Assembly: GCA_944389935.1 (NCBI GenBank)
Contig: CALXOE010000005.1
Location: forward strand, 49,899 to 113,898
DNA: 64,000 nt
Direction: 5' to 3'
DNA from: an uncultured Victivallis sp.
GTDB taxonomy: Bacteria > Verrucomicrobiota > Lentisphaeria > Victivallales > Victivallaceae
Shown here piece after piece: positions 1-8,983 of the stretch. Under the pieces are notes generated by a model, which was given only the letters and a program-made list of their open reading frames with translations, was not told where the DNA came from and did not search any database. Both the position numbers and the translations under genes were made by a program. Position 1 is the first letter of the stretch. Each line of letters begins with the position of its first letter.

Positions 1-2
1 GC

Positions 3-1160
3 ACGATTTTAATGGGATTGCTCGCCAATTATCCGATCGGACTCGCCCCCGGCATGGGGACGAATTTCTTCATCCTCTTCAGCGTCATGGGCGGCTGTGC
101 CGCCGCCACCGGCGGGAAAATGGGCGATCCGGTCGTCTGGCAGACCACGATGGGCGTCGTACTGATCTCCGGAGTCATCTTCCTCGTCACCTCGTTCACG
201 AAACTGCGGAAGTGGATGCTGACCTCGCTGAGTCCCTCCCTCAAATACGGCATCGTGACCGGAATCGGCCTCTTCATCGCCATGCTCGGACTCCGGAACG
301 GCGGCATCATCGACATCACCAACGGACAAATGACACTCAAAACCGCCGTGACCGATACGGCTTCCCTCATCTTCTTCACGGGAGTCGTCGCCATCACGAT
401 TCTGCACCACTTCAAGGTCAAGGGCGGCGTGCTGCTCGGGATTCTCGCTTCGGGACTCGTCGCGTTTCTCTGCGGAAAAATCCAGTTCTCCGGCATCGTC
501 GGAATGCCGGCCAATCCGATGCCGCTCGTACTCAAGGCCGACGTCGTCACGGTTTTTCAGCACATCATCCAGCTGCTGCCGCTGATCTTCATCTGCTTCT
601 TCATGGACATGTTCGACACGATGGGCTCCGTCCTCGGGGTGGCGACCAGCGCGAAACTCCTCAATAAAAACAACGAAATCGAACGACTCGAACGGGTATT
701 CGCCGCCGATGCCACCGCGACCGTGGCGGGCGCTCTCTGCGGACAGAGCACCGTCACCTCCTATCTCGAGAGTGCCGCGGGAGCGGAGGCGGGCGGCCGG
801 ACCGGACTGACCGCCGTGGTGGTCGGAATCTGTTTTCTGCTGGCGATGTTCTTCTCGCCGTTCATCATGGCGATCGCGGGATATCCGCCGGTCACCTCGG
901 CCGCGCTTGTGGTCGTGGGAGTCATGATGATGAGTTCCGTCTCCGAAATCCGATGGGATGACTACACCGAGGCGGTTCCCGCGTTCCTGATCTTCGCCGG
1001 AATTCCGTTCAGCAACAGCATTGTCGGCGGAATCTCCCTCGGCCTCATCCTCTATCCGTTCATCAAGATCGGCAGCGGAAAAATCCGGGATCTGAACTGG
1101 TTCTCCTATCTTTCCGCAGCGTTCCTGATTCTCTACCTCATCCTGCTGAACGGAAAATAA
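3..1160 (+). CDS. NCS2/AzgA-type purine permease, 5' truncated by window
   Basis: The open frame runs in from the window edge (residues T-I-L precede the first in-window Met), so the N-terminus lies outside. The motif ANYPIGLAPGMG and the later stretch ATATVAGALCGQSTVTSYLESAAG followed by EAGGRTGLTAVVVG are hallmarks of the AzgA/PbuG branch of nucleobase:cation symporters, which import adenine, guanine or hypoxanthine across the inner membrane. Several hydrophobic segments alternate with short loops, and the end is a typical short tail after a last membrane span. About 386 residues are visible; family members are about 430-450, so roughly one or two helices are missing. Substrate choice cannot be read from the sequence. 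Family call sure, substrate not. Confidence 0.9.
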   Translation, partial: TILMGLLANYPIGLAPGMGTNFFILFSVMGGCAAATGGKMGDPVVWQTTMGVVLISGVIFLVTSFTKLRKWMLTSLSPSLKYGIVTGIGLFIAMLGLRNGGIIDITNGQMTLKTAVTDTASLIFFTGVVAITILHHFKVKGGVLLGILASGLVAFLCGKIQFSGIVGMPANPMPLVLKADVVTVFQHIIQLLPLIFICFFMDMFDTMGSVLGVATSAKLLNKNNEIERLERVFAADATATVAGALCGQSTVTSYLESAAGAEAGGRTGLTAVVVGICFLLAMFFSPFIMAIAGYPPVTSAALVVVGVMMMSSVSEIRWDDYTEAVPAFLIFAGIPFSNSIVGGISLGLILYPFIKIGSGKIRDLNWFSYLSAAFLILYLILLNGK

Positions 1161-1198
1161 CCGGAAAGCCACCGCATCCACAAGAATTCCCGGGCAAG

Positions 1199-1283
1199 TT
1201 GTTATATAGAAGTATGATTGGTTATATAAAATGCGATTTTTACAGAACAAGCTCTTGGCTCGAACGTTTCCCCGTGGTATAAT
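1199..1283 (+). promoter_or_regulatory. Promoter region of GntR/pseudopilin/GH39 operon with paired GTTATATA repeats
   Basis: A sigma70-type promoter is readable: TTGGCT at 1255-1260, a 17-bp spacer and a perfect TATAAT at 1278-1283, placing the transcript start near 1290, about 26 nt before the regulator start. Upstream, GTTATATA occurs twice as a direct repeat at 1201 and 1221, exactly 20 bp apart (about two helical turns). A second possible promoter, TTGTTA at 1199 with TATATA at 1223 (18 bp), overlaps these repeats. The repeats could be operator half sites for the regulator encoded just downstream; that is inference. Confidence 0.65.
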
Positions 1284-1315
1284 TAACATGGAAATCAAAC
1301 AGAAAGATTCGATCC

Positions 1316-2422
1316 ATGTACGACGGCGTGGAACAACGGGAACTCAACAAAAGCGAACGGTTATTCCGTTATCTTTACGATGCGATCCGGAGGGGGGAAC
1401 TCCAGCATGGATCCCGCCTGGCCTCAGAGTCAGAACTGGCGAAAGCGCATAACTGCTCACGAATCACCGTCCGTTCAAGCCTGCGGCAGCTTCAGGAGCT
1501 CAAACTCATCCGGCGCGTGCGCGGTGACGGGACTTACATCAGCAGCGAGGGGGTGCGGTTCTCCAGCCGCAGAAATATCGCCCTCGTCGGGGATGCAACT
1601 TACGATGATCCCTTTTTTCAGGGAGTCGATCCCTATTTCTCCCATCTGATGCACGGCCTGCTTCAGAACGGAAACACGCTCGACTTTTCGGCGAATTTCA
1701 TCGTCGTGCAGCCGAGAGATGTCAATTTCATGGGGGCGTTCGCGCGGCAGGGAATCCGGCTGTGTGATTTCGACGGACTGATTTTCACGCGGCAGTTGAC
1801 CGCACCAGAACTCGACCTGCTCGAACAGGAGCGCCGCCACTTTGTGGCTCTGCAGGAGCCGTGCGATGACCGGGAGATCTCGTATGCCGCCATCGATAAC
1901 GTCTCTGGCGCCCATCTGGCGACCAACCATCTGCTCGACCGCGGGCGGCGCGAACTCATCTTCTTCCACGATTCGCTCGACATCAAGGTCAACCGGGACA
2001 AGATGACCGGGTTCAACCGGGCGCTGGACGAAGCGGGCATAGACTCCTCTCCCGCAGCGCGGCGCCATTACGAAATCGACCCCATGTCCATCGAAAGCGG
2101 AGCGGAAGTCATCCGCCGGTTACTGGATGAAAAACAGACTTTCGATGGACTCATCGTGCGCGGTGACTGGGCGTTCATCGGCATGGTCAATGTACTCCGT
2201 GAAAAGAAGATCCGGATTCCGGAAGATGTCTCACTCATCCTTTACGACGATCCGGCCATCGCGTCGCGCGTACTGAATCTGGAAATCTCCCATATCTGGC
2301 AGCCTTACTCGGAACAGCTCCGCAACGCACTTGAAATCCTCACGCGCAATCTGTCGCGTCCGCTGCCGATCAACACGGTCCATATCATCCAGCCCACTCT
2401 CGTGGTCCGGAAAACCAGTTAA
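1316..2422 (+). CDS. GntR-type winged-helix regulator with LacI/PurR-type sugar-binding domain
   Basis: 368 residues. Residues about 8-75 form a GntR winged helix-turn-helix ([26 protein letters not shown], then wing [10 protein letters not shown]). From about residue 85 the protein is a periplasmic-binding-protein-like domain as in LacI/PurR ([58 protein letters not shown]). This domain pairing is that of Bacillus AraR, which releases DNA on binding a sugar. It is the first gene of an operon with a pseudopilin and a secreted GH39-like enzyme, so it probably controls its own operon in response to a product of that enzyme. The start follows a clear promoter; an upstream ATG at 1288 is out of frame. 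Ligand unknown. Confidence 0.85.
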   Translation: MYDGVEQRELNKSERLFRYLYDAIRRGELQHGSRLASESELAKAHNCSRITVRSSLRQLQELKLIRRVRGDGTYISSEGVRFSSRRNIALVGDATYDDPFFQGVDPYFSHLMHGLLQNGNTLDFSANFIVVQPRDVNFMGAFARQGIRLCDFDGLIFTRQLTAPELDLLEQERRHFVALQEPCDDREISYAAIDNVSGAHLATNHLLDRGRRELIFFHDSLDIKVNRDKMTGFNRALDEAGIDSSPAARRHYEIDPMSIESGAEVIRRLLDEKQTFDGLIVRGDWAFIGMVNVLREKKIRIPEDVSLILYDDPAIASRVLNLEISHIWQPYSEQLRNALEILTRNLSRPLPINTVHIIQPTLVVRKTS

Positions 2423-2444
2423 TCATCAAACAGGAGTCACCCCT

Positions 2445-3092
2445 ATGAAGCGAAAATTCACATTGATCGAACTTCTTGTCGTGATTGCAATTATCGCCAT
2501 TCTGGCGGCGATGCTGCTTCCCGCGCTGAATCAGGCGCGCGAGAGAAGCAGAAAAACCAACTGTCTGAACAATGAAAAACAGATCGGACTCGCAATCGAA
2601 CTCTACGCGGGAGACTATGATTCATGGATCGTCGGCTACTGGAAATCCGGATATAAGCCCTCCGAATGGTGGTACTGGAATCTGAGACTTCTCGGATATC
2701 TGCCCAGGAAACAAATCTGGATCTGCCAGACCAATCTGCAGGAAGCTCCAAAGCCGGAAACCGTCGACATCACCTACTGCCGGGTCAACCACAACCAATG
2801 GCGTGCGTTCTGCAACAGTTACGAGGGGACCGACCGTTTTTACAAGCTGAGCCGGCTGCCGCAGCCATCCCGGCAAATCCTGGTCATGGAGAGCCGGTTC
2901 GCACCTACCGGATACGAGAACCGACAGAATTCCGCCCCGCGCAATGGAGAGTCTCTGCGCTACTCTCAGTTGAAACAGTATGGGGCATTCTGCCACAACA
3001 ACACCATGAACGGACTTTTCGCCGACGGACACGCGACTTCGCTCCAGATCGACGAGATCACGCTGGAAATGATGAACGACCCCAACAACTGA
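2445..3092 (+). CDS. Pseudopilin-like protein (type IV pilin N-terminus, H-x9-DG C-terminus)
   Basis: 215 residues. The start is the ATG after CAGGAG (2431-2436), which gives MKRK then [22 protein letters not shown], a class III prepilin N-terminus with Glu at +5 and one hydrophobic helix. The residue before F is Lys, not the Gly that prepilin peptidase normally needs. The C-terminus has [12 protein letters not shown] (H-x9-DG), the signature of pseudopilin-like proteins found in very high copy in Lentisphaerota and Planctomycetota. The middle contains several Trp, Tyr and Cys residues and could form a small disulfide-bearing globular head. It lies between a sugar-type regulator and a secreted hydrolase and is co-transcribed with both. 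Whether it is a pilus subunit, a secretion pseudopilin or a surface glycan receptor cannot be decided. Confidence 0.85.
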   Translation: MKRKFTLIELLVVIAIIAILAAMLLPALNQARERSRKTNCLNNEKQIGLAIELYAGDYDSWIVGYWKSGYKPSEWWYWNLRLLGYLPRKQIWICQTNLQEAPKPETVDITYCRVNHNQWRAFCNSYEGTDRFYKLSRLPQPSRQILVMESRFAPTGYENRQNSAPRNGESLRYSQLKQYGAFCHNNTMNGLFADGHATSLQIDEITLEMMNDPNN

Positions 3093-3102
3093 GAGAACGG
3101 AA

Positions 3103-5541
3103 ATGAGTCGATTTTCTTTAGCGCTGCTGTGTTTATTCGTCTGCACAATCGTTCCCGCTGCCGACCTGATCCGATTGCGACCGGACTTCTCCCGGAACGA
3201 CTGGCCGGAATTGCTGATTCCATCCGAAAACCCCGCTCCGTCAATTCGCGACCGGCAGTTGGAACTGCCGCCGGGAAGTGCCGTAAGAACACCACGGTTG
3301 CCATTGACGGAGGGAACGCTCCGGGTGCGGGGAAATGCCTCCGGACAACTGGACGTATGCCTGGGATTTTTCCGCGGGACCCATGAGATCAAAACGATCC
3401 CGGTCCGCTGCCGGGGCGGAGCTTTTGCCGAAACCCTCCTCCCTGCCCGACTGCCCGGTGACTGCGACCGGTTCGAGCTGCGGATTGCAAACACTTCGGA
3501 GAAAGCGCTTCGACTCGATTTTCTGGAACTCTCGCTTGCTGTGGAAGGAGCATTGCTCACGGGCGACCCCCTCTTCCAGAACGCGCTCGGCCGCGATCAC
3601 TGGATCGTACGCCGGGGCGGACGCGATTGGGATAATCTCCTCTACTCCGGAAATGGCAAAGGCATCCGGCTCATTTCCTCCGGCGGTCCCGGCGGCGGCG
3701 GACTGCTTGAACTGAACGGCGCCGGAACCGTAACGACCCCGGTATTCCCGTACAACGGGGAGAAGATTCTCATCGGCGCCTGGCTCCGTCAGCAGAATCT
3801 GGTCAAGGGCAAAGACAAACCCGGCTGGGCGTATGCGACCATCCAGATCGTTCAGTTCGACCGGAACGGCAAAGAGATCGGACACCGGGACCTGAGTCCG
3901 CTCGAACCGGGCGACAAACCGTGGCAGTTCCATCTAATGACGCTTGAACCGGGAAAAGTCTCGCGCCAGACGGAGAGTTTCGCCATTTACATCCGGGTTT
4001 TCGACGGCGCGAGCGGAACGTTTCAAGTGGGGATGACCTGTGCAATCCGGCAGGGCAGCGCGGTACGCAGAGCTCCCTACGACGAGACCCGGGGAACAAT
4101 GAAGATCGACGCCCGCCGTCCTGCAAATGAATTCCCGCCGATCTGGCAGGCGGCGGATATGTCCTACGCCAGCGACATCTGTCACCGCGAAATGCGGTAT
4201 GCACTCGCCCGGATTCGGGAAAGCGGAGTACGTCATCTTCGGCTGCGCGGCTGCATGCAGGGACTCAAAATCGTGAAGTCGCTCACTCCGGACGGTAAAT
4301 TCCAGCTGGATTTCACCCTGGCCGACCAACTTCTCGACTATGTGGTCCGCGATTTGAAGTATGACTTGACATTCACGGTGGAACCGACTCCGGATCAGCT
4401 CTCCGTGAAACCGACCGGAAAACCGGACGCTTTCACCAACATCCATCCGCCGCGCGACCGGAGAATCTGGGGAGAAATTCTCAAAGAGATCGTCAAACAC
4501 TGGCTCGCCCGTTACGGCCGGGAAACCGTGGAACGCTGGAGCTTCGAGTGTTGGAACGAACCGAACGCCTCGGCATTCTTCGGCGGAACCGATACGGAAT
4601 TCACCGAGATCTTCGGCACCTACCTCGAAACGCTGACCGCCATTGAGCAGGAGGAGAAGATTGATCTCGACATCGGCACGATGAGCGCGGCCGGCCCGAC
4701 GCCGTGGTTCTTCAACATCTTCGAGAAAGCGCGAACTCTCGGCAAGCTCGATAAGATCGACTTCATCTCGTTCCATCTCTACGGGGGATTCGTCAACTCC
4801 ATGGATGAGTTTCCCGGAGGAATCGCGCTCATGCGCAAAATCGCCGCGCAGAATCCGCCGATGGATCGCCGTCCTCTCCGACTGACGGAATACAACGCCA
4901 ATACGATGAGCGACACCAAACTCGATCAGGCGACGGCGGCCGCATTCAACGTCCGCGCTGTCAAATGCTTTCTGGACAACGGGATCGAACGCGCGTACTT
5001 TTTCAGTGTCTGCGACTTTCTCTGGGCGTGGGACAACAAACACTTCAAAGGCGGACTCGGGCTTTTCACCTCGACAGGAATACCCAAACCGGTGTTCAAC
5101 AGTGTCATTTTGCTGAACCGCCTGACCGACTGCCGACGCCTGCAGGTCGAGAGTTCAAACGAACCGTTCGACGCCCTCGCCGGTATCACGCCGGAGGAGG
5201 ACGCCATCCGGATACTGATCACCTCGTTCGACGAACGGCAGCCCGCAGCCGCCTCTCCGGCAAAACTCCGGCTCGAAGTCAAGCTGCCGAAACCGTACCG
5301 GAAAATCGAAATCAGCGCGACCCGTGTAGACAGTTCCCGGGCCAATTCGTTCGCGGAATTCGTCCGACAGGGGAAACCGACAGACAAAAGACAGCCGGAC
5401 GTTTCCGGTTTCCGGAAAGCAAACGAGCTCAAAGCCGAACCAATTACGGCATTCCGGCTCGAGAGCGGTCGTCTCACTCTCGAACTCGAGATGGAACTGA
5501 ACGCGCTCTGCTTCCTCGAAATCACGCCGGCTGACAAGTGA
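3103..5541 (+). CDS. Secreted GH39-like glycoside hydrolase with N-terminal beta-sandwich region
   Basis: 812 residues with a signal peptide (hydrophobic residues 4-20 ending in PAA). Residues about 30-340 look like one or two carbohydrate-binding-type beta domains. A TIM barrel follows: WNEPN at 484-488 places the acid/base at E486, and LTEYNA places the nucleophile at E596, the spacing and motifs of clan GH-A and closest by eye to GH39 (beta-xylosidase, alpha-iduronidase and relatives). FISFHLYGG and the late IERAYFFSVCDFLWAWD fit the same fold. A C-terminal beta domain closes the protein. It starts 10 nt after the pseudopilin stop. Glycosidic specificity cannot be assigned; GH39 membership rather than a neighbouring GH-A family is likely, not certain. 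Confidence 0.8.
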   Translation: MSRFSLALLCLFVCTIVPAADLIRLRPDFSRNDWPELLIPSENPAPSIRDRQLELPPGSAVRTPRLPLTEGTLRVRGNASGQLDVCLGFFRGTHEIKTIPVRCRGGAFAETLLPARLPGDCDRFELRIANTSEKALRLDFLELSLAVEGALLTGDPLFQNALGRDHWIVRRGGRDWDNLLYSGNGKGIRLISSGGPGGGGLLELNGAGTVTTPVFPYNGEKILIGAWLRQQNLVKGKDKPGWAYATIQIVQFDRNGKEIGHRDLSPLEPGDKPWQFHLMTLEPGKVSRQTESFAIYIRVFDGASGTFQVGMTCAIRQGSAVRRAPYDETRGTMKIDARRPANEFPPIWQAADMSYASDICHREMRYALARIRESGVRHLRLRGCMQGLKIVKSLTPDGKFQLDFTLADQLLDYVVRDLKYDLTFTVEPTPDQLSVKPTGKPDAFTNIHPPRDRRIWGEILKEIVKHWLARYGRETVERWSFECWNEPNASAFFGGTDTEFTEIFGTYLETLTAIEQEEKIDLDIGTMSAAGPTPWFFNIFEKARTLGKLDKIDFISFHLYGGFVNSMDEFPGGIALMRKIAAQNPPMDRRPLRLTEYNANTMSDTKLDQATAAAFNVRAVKCFLDNGIERAYFFSVCDFLWAWDNKHFKGGLGLFTSTGIPKPVFNSVILLNRLTDCRRLQVESSNEPFDALAGITPEEDAIRILITSFDERQPAAASPAKLRLEVKLPKPYRKIEISATRVDSSRANSFAEFVRQGKPTDKRQPDVSGFRKANELKAEPITAFRLESGRLTLELEMELNALCFLEITPADK

Positions 5542-5584
5542 GAGGCATTCCTGTTCGCGACGTCGATCGCTGCGACTCTTCTTT

Positions 5585-6655
5585 TCATCGCCAGAAGAGG
5601 AGGAGCCGCAGAAGGATGTGGACGTACACCGTCGCGCCGAACAGCAGATTCCGGAATGGAATCGCCCAGTAGGCGGTCGGCACCACCGTCGCCGGAACCC
5701 CTTTGGAAAATCGGGCAAGCTGCTCGCCCAGCCGCCGCAGAAATGTCACCGACCAGGGATAGTCACAAATACGGTTGAGATATTCCGGAGGGATTCCGCT
5801 CTCCCCGGCGGCCGCCCCGGCAAGAGCACCGGCAATCGCACCGGTTGAGTCGGTGTCTCCACCGCATTTGATCACGGATTCGAGCGTCGCGGCAACGTCG
5901 CCGTAGTGAAGGAACCAGCCGTAAACAGCAACCGGAACCGTGTGATAAACATATCCGGAGACACCTTTCGCCAGTCCGAGTGAATCGGCAAACGCCTCGA
6001 CTGTCATCGCGTTTCTCCAGCCGGTTTCCATACGATCGACGAGTTCCGTCCATTCCGCGTCACCGGAAGCGGCCATCCGCAACCGGGCAGAAACCTCCGC
6101 CATCTCCGGCTTCCGCCCGACGGGCACCCGCAACGTCAATGCCGCCATCTCGGCGACTGCGAGCGCCCCGACAAACGCCCGTTCGTCCCGGTGCGTAAGC
6201 CGCGTTGAAAGCCGCACGAAATCATGCCGCTCGATCGGATCCGGAAACAACGCACCCAGAACCGCACTGCGTACCGCAGCGCCATTCCCGGCCGACTTCA
6301 CGCCGCTCTCCCGGCAGGAGACTCCGCACCACAGCCGCAGCACGGCGCGCAGCGTCGCCCAGCCGCAGCCGCTCGGCAGAAAAAGCAGCCAGTAACGCAA
6401 CCGCCAGCTCAATGAGAGCAGAAAACTCTCTGAATCACCTGCCGACGAGAGTACCGCCTGCGTGACGAGGATCGAGAGCTCCGTATCGTCGCTGACCATG
6501 CCATGACCGAAGAGAAACCGCTGCCGCAACGGTCCGGGGAAGCGACTCGCCCAGCGTTTCCGTCCCAGCCGCTCCCCCGGCAGCCCGAGAGAATCCCCGG
6601 CAGCACATCCAAACAGCAGCCCGACCGCGCGAGATTCCCGATCGTCAATTTCCAT
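5585..6655 (-). CDS. ADP-ribosylglycohydrolase family protein
   Basis: 356 residues. The motif VSDDTELSIL near the N-terminus and GGDTDSTGAIAGALAGA near the C-terminus carry the paired Asp and Thr residues that hold two Mg ions in the ARH/DraG fold. The family removes ADP-ribose from proteins or nucleic acids or hydrolyses ADP-ribose-like compounds. I chose the ATG at 6655 (MEIDDRES) because GGAG lies 7 nt upstream; two in-frame upstream ATGs either overlap that ribosome site or lack one. A promoter sits immediately upstream. The gene is convergent with the GH39-like gene. No ADP-ribosyltransferase partner is visible nearby, so the substrate is open. Confidence 0.85.
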   Translation of the reverse strand: MEIDDRESRAVGLLFGCAAGDSLGLPGERLGRKRWASRFPGPLRQRFLFGHGMVSDDTELSILVTQAVLSSAGDSESFLLSLSWRLRYWLLFLPSGCGWATLRAVLRLWCGVSCRESGVKSAGNGAAVRSAVLGALFPDPIERHDFVRLSTRLTHRDERAFVGALAVAEMAALTLRVPVGRKPEMAEVSARLRMAASGDAEWTELVDRMETGWRNAMTVEAFADSLGLAKGVSGYVYHTVPVAVYGWFLHYGDVAATLESVIKCGGDTDSTGAIAGALAGAAAGESGIPPEYLNRICDYPWSVTFLRRLGEQLARFSKGVPATVVPTAYWAIPFRNLLFGATVYVHILLRLLLFWR

Positions 6656-6680
6656 TGGCATTCTCCGTTTGCAATACTTC

Positions 6681-6708
6681 AATATATCATGTTCGCAATG
6701 GAAATCAA
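6681..6708 (-). promoter_or_regulatory. Promoter of the ADP-ribosylglycohydrolase gene
   Basis: On the minus strand TTGATT (6703-6708), a 16-bp spacer and TATATT (6681-6686), giving a start near 6675 and a leader of about 20 nt to the ATG at 6655. Confidence 0.6.
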
Positions 6709-6817
6709 ATCAAACCGGGCCATCGACAATCCGGCCGGGCAGAATGCCGGCAACCGTCCCTCCTCCCCCCCCGAATTCGCAGTTCAGCCGGATCTGAGAG
6801 AAACTTTCACCGGTGAA

Positions 6818-7105
6818 TCACCGATCGCGGTTTTCGATTCCGGCGGGAGGTTCGTCGGGCAGATCGATGACTTCAGCGTCGATGATCGCCTCGCTCGCAC
6901 GGACCTCCCGTTCCGGCTCATCCGGCGCAGGCGGTTCAGGTTCGGTCTGCCGCTGATACCAGCGGCTCATGCGGATCACTCTCCGCCCGGTCAGAAGCTG
7001 CACAATCGCCACAACCGCGATCAGCACCAAAACCACCGGCAGAAACAAAATAAACAACACGGCTAATATGCCGCAGGTGATGTAATTCCCGATATCCCGG
7101 CTCAT
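6818..7105 (-). CDS. Small single-pass membrane protein, unknown
   Basis: 95 residues: a short N-terminus, one strongly hydrophobic helix (about residues 9-38, ITCGILAVLFILFLPVVLVL and onward), a basic patch (GRRVIRMSRWYQRQ) and then an acidic, proline-rich cytoplasmic-type tail (TEPEPPAPDEPEREV). The basic patch suggests the tail stays in the cytoplasm. The start at 7105 follows AGAGGG with about 5 nt spacing. It lies 10 nt after trmL in the same direction and is probably the last gene of that transcript. No family recognised. Confidence 0.65.
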   Translation of the reverse strand: MSRDIGNYITCGILAVLFILFLPVVLVLIAVVAIVQLLTGRRVIRMSRWYQRQTEPEPPAPDEPEREVRASEAIIDAEVIDLPDEPPAGIENRDR

Positions 7106-7115
7106 GAAATCCCTC

Positions 7116-7598
7116 TTATTGCTCCCCCATACGTCCGGATGCCGCCCGGCTCTGGCGCAACGCCTCGTATAATACAATACTCGCAGCGTTCGCAAGATTC
7201 AAGCTCCGATGGAATTTTCCCTCCATCGGAATCACGGCGAGCCGCTCACGGTAACGCTCGTAGAACTCCGGAGGCAACCCGCTCGATTCCCGTCCGAACA
7301 CGAGACAGCACCCCTCCGGATACGGGATATCCCAGTAACTCACCCGCCCTTTCGTCGAGATGAAATGCATGATCGCCCCGGGATTCGCCGCGAGAAACTC
7401 ATCCCAGTCCTCGTAAACCGCAAGGTCGAGATGCGGCCAGTAATCCATCCCCGCCCGCTTCAGGTGCTTTTCGTCGAGCGAAAATCCGAGCGGTTTGATC
7501 AGATGCAGCCGCGTATCGGTCGAGACGCAGAGCCGCCCGATCGTACCTGTATTCTGCGGGATCTCAGGCGCAACCAGAACGATGTTGAACGGTTTCAT
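7116..7598 (-). CDS. trmL: tRNA (cytidine/uridine-34-2'-O)-methyltransferase TrmL
   Basis: 160 residues, the normal length of this minimal SPOUT enzyme. It methylates the ribose 2'-OH of the wobble base in tRNA-Leu using S-adenosylmethionine. Seen: FNIVLVAPEIPQNTGTIGRLCV (motif 1), LVFGRESSGLPPEF (motif 2) and SLNLANAASIVLYEALRQ (motif 3), which together form the trefoil knot. The ATG at 7598 overlaps the stop of the upstream RNA methyltransferase gene as ATGA and follows AGGAGG, so the two are translationally coupled. The pairing of two RNA methyltransferases suggests a translation-maintenance operon. Confidence 0.93.
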   Translation of the reverse strand: MKPFNIVLVAPEIPQNTGTIGRLCVSTDTRLHLIKPLGFSLDEKHLKRAGMDYWPHLDLAVYEDWDEFLAANPGAIMHFISTKGRVSYWDIPYPEGCCLVFGRESSGLPPEFYERYRERLAVIPMEGKFHRSLNLANAASIVLYEALRQSRAASGRMGEQ

Positions 7599-8953
7599 GC
7601 CCGCGCCTCCTCCCCGGTGCGGCGCCTCATGCGCGCGACGAACATCGAGTCGCAGTCGCCGTCGAAACTGTAGATCTGAAGCATGCCGCCGCATGCTTCC
7701 CCGGTCAGCGGATGCTCGAACGCTTCAAGTTGAAACTCCGCGTGCGCTGCGAGAAAAGTTTCAACCACCTCCGCGTTCTCCCGCGGAAACAGCGAACAGG
7801 TCCCGTAAATCAACACTCCGCCCGGACGGACCGCCATCGCAGCGGCCTCGAGAATCTTCTTCTGAAGCTCCGCAGCCTCGCCGACCGCTTCCGGCGAGAG
7901 CGTCCAGCGCCCGTCCGGATTCCGCCGCCAGACGCCGGAACAGCTGCACGGGGCGTCCACAAGCACGCCGTCGTACTGCCCGACCTGTTTTCCGCGGAAC
8001 GGTCTGCCGTCCCAGGCGCGGGTCACGATGTTCGGGAACCCGGCCCGGCGTGCGCGGGTGCGCAGATCGTCGAGCTTGTAGGCGCGCACGTCGCATGCGA
8101 CAACTGTGCCGGTGCGTTTCATGAGCTCCGCAAGTTCCAGCGTTTTGCCGCCCGCTCCGGCGCAGGCGTCGAGCCACCGTTCGCCCGGCTTCGGCGCGGC
8201 GACGAGCCCGATGCACTGGCTCGCCAGATCCTGCACCTCGAACTCCCCGCGCCGAAACGATTCGAGCGTGTATAAATTCACTTTCGGATTCACAATGCCG
8301 AGCGCGTTCGGAATCCGCGCCTGACGCAGCAGTTCCGTCCCGCAGCTGCGCAACTCCGCCGCGAGACGGTCGAGATCGGGGGACTGAATCCGCAGCCACA
8401 TCGGCGGGCGGCGCCGCAGATCCGACAGAAACCGGTCCGCCGGGAACTCCCCGGGCAGCAGCAAAAAGACCCATTCCGGCACGAGGTCGCGATCCGCAAA
8501 GCGCAGCTTCATCCCGAACGAAACGCCCAATGCCTCCGCTTTCGCGAGGAACGGCGACGGATTGTCCGGATCCGGCTTCGGCCACGGAACTCCAAGCTCT
8601 TTCGCCAGCAGATCCGCGGCGGGCAGATTCACCCCCTCCAGATAAAGCGCCCCGAACAGCAGCGCGTCAAGTTCCGCCCGACCGATCCGGATCATACCCG
8701 ACTCCAGCTCCGCGCGCCGCTCCTCCGGCAGAAACCGGCGCAGAATTCCCCAGCTGCGCAGCAGCGCATAAACCGATTCACTCACAAACTGCCGGTCGCG
8801 CGAGCCGTACTGCCGATTCTCCCGAAAGAATCCGGAAAGTGCCCGGTCCGCCGGTTTCCCCTCTCCGAACACCGCCCGCAGAACAGCGCGCAGCGCATTC
8901 CCTCCCGCTTTCACCTGGGATTTCAATTTTTTCACACTCAATTCACCCGCCAC
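7595..8953 (-). CDS. RsmB/NOP-family RNA m5C methyltransferase
   Basis: 452 residues. An N-terminal helical NusB-like part (GGNALRAVLRAVF, SRDRQFVSESVYALLRSWG) precedes a class I methyltransferase domain. SAM-binding WLDACAGAGGKTLELAELM, the catalytic DAPCSCSG and the second cysteine in GTCSLFP are present, as in rRNA/tRNA 5-methylcytosine enzymes. RRNPDGRW replaces the usual RRHPD segment. A second, shorter family member sits at 53331-54572 and matches classical RsmB better, so this copy may have a different RNA target. It heads a minus-strand operon with trmL. Start after no strong ribosome site; ATG 8953 gives a sensible N-terminus. Confidence 0.85.
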   Translation of the reverse strand: MAGELSVKKLKSQVKAGGNALRAVLRAVFGEGKPADRALSGFFRENRQYGSRDRQFVSESVYALLRSWGILRRFLPEERRAELESGMIRIGRAELDALLFGALYLEGVNLPAADLLAKELGVPWPKPDPDNPSPFLAKAEALGVSFGMKLRFADRDLVPEWVFLLLPGEFPADRFLSDLRRRPPMWLRIQSPDLDRLAAELRSCGTELLRQARIPNALGIVNPKVNLYTLESFRRGEFEVQDLASQCIGLVAAPKPGERWLDACAGAGGKTLELAELMKRTGTVVACDVRAYKLDDLRTRARRAGFPNIVTRAWDGRPFRGKQVGQYDGVLVDAPCSCSGVWRRNPDGRWTLSPEAVGEAAELQKKILEAAAMAVRPGGVLIYGTCSLFPRENAEVVETFLAAHAEFQLEAFEHPLTGEACGGMLQIYSFDGDCDSMFVARMRRRTGEEARA

Positions 8954-8983
8954 GATTCCACTCTCTCCCGGTCAAACAGGTTT

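Noticed and set aside
6806..6817. TTCACCGGTGAA palindrome after the small membrane protein gene
   Set aside because: Perfect but only 12 bp with no U tract; too weak to call a terminator or operator.
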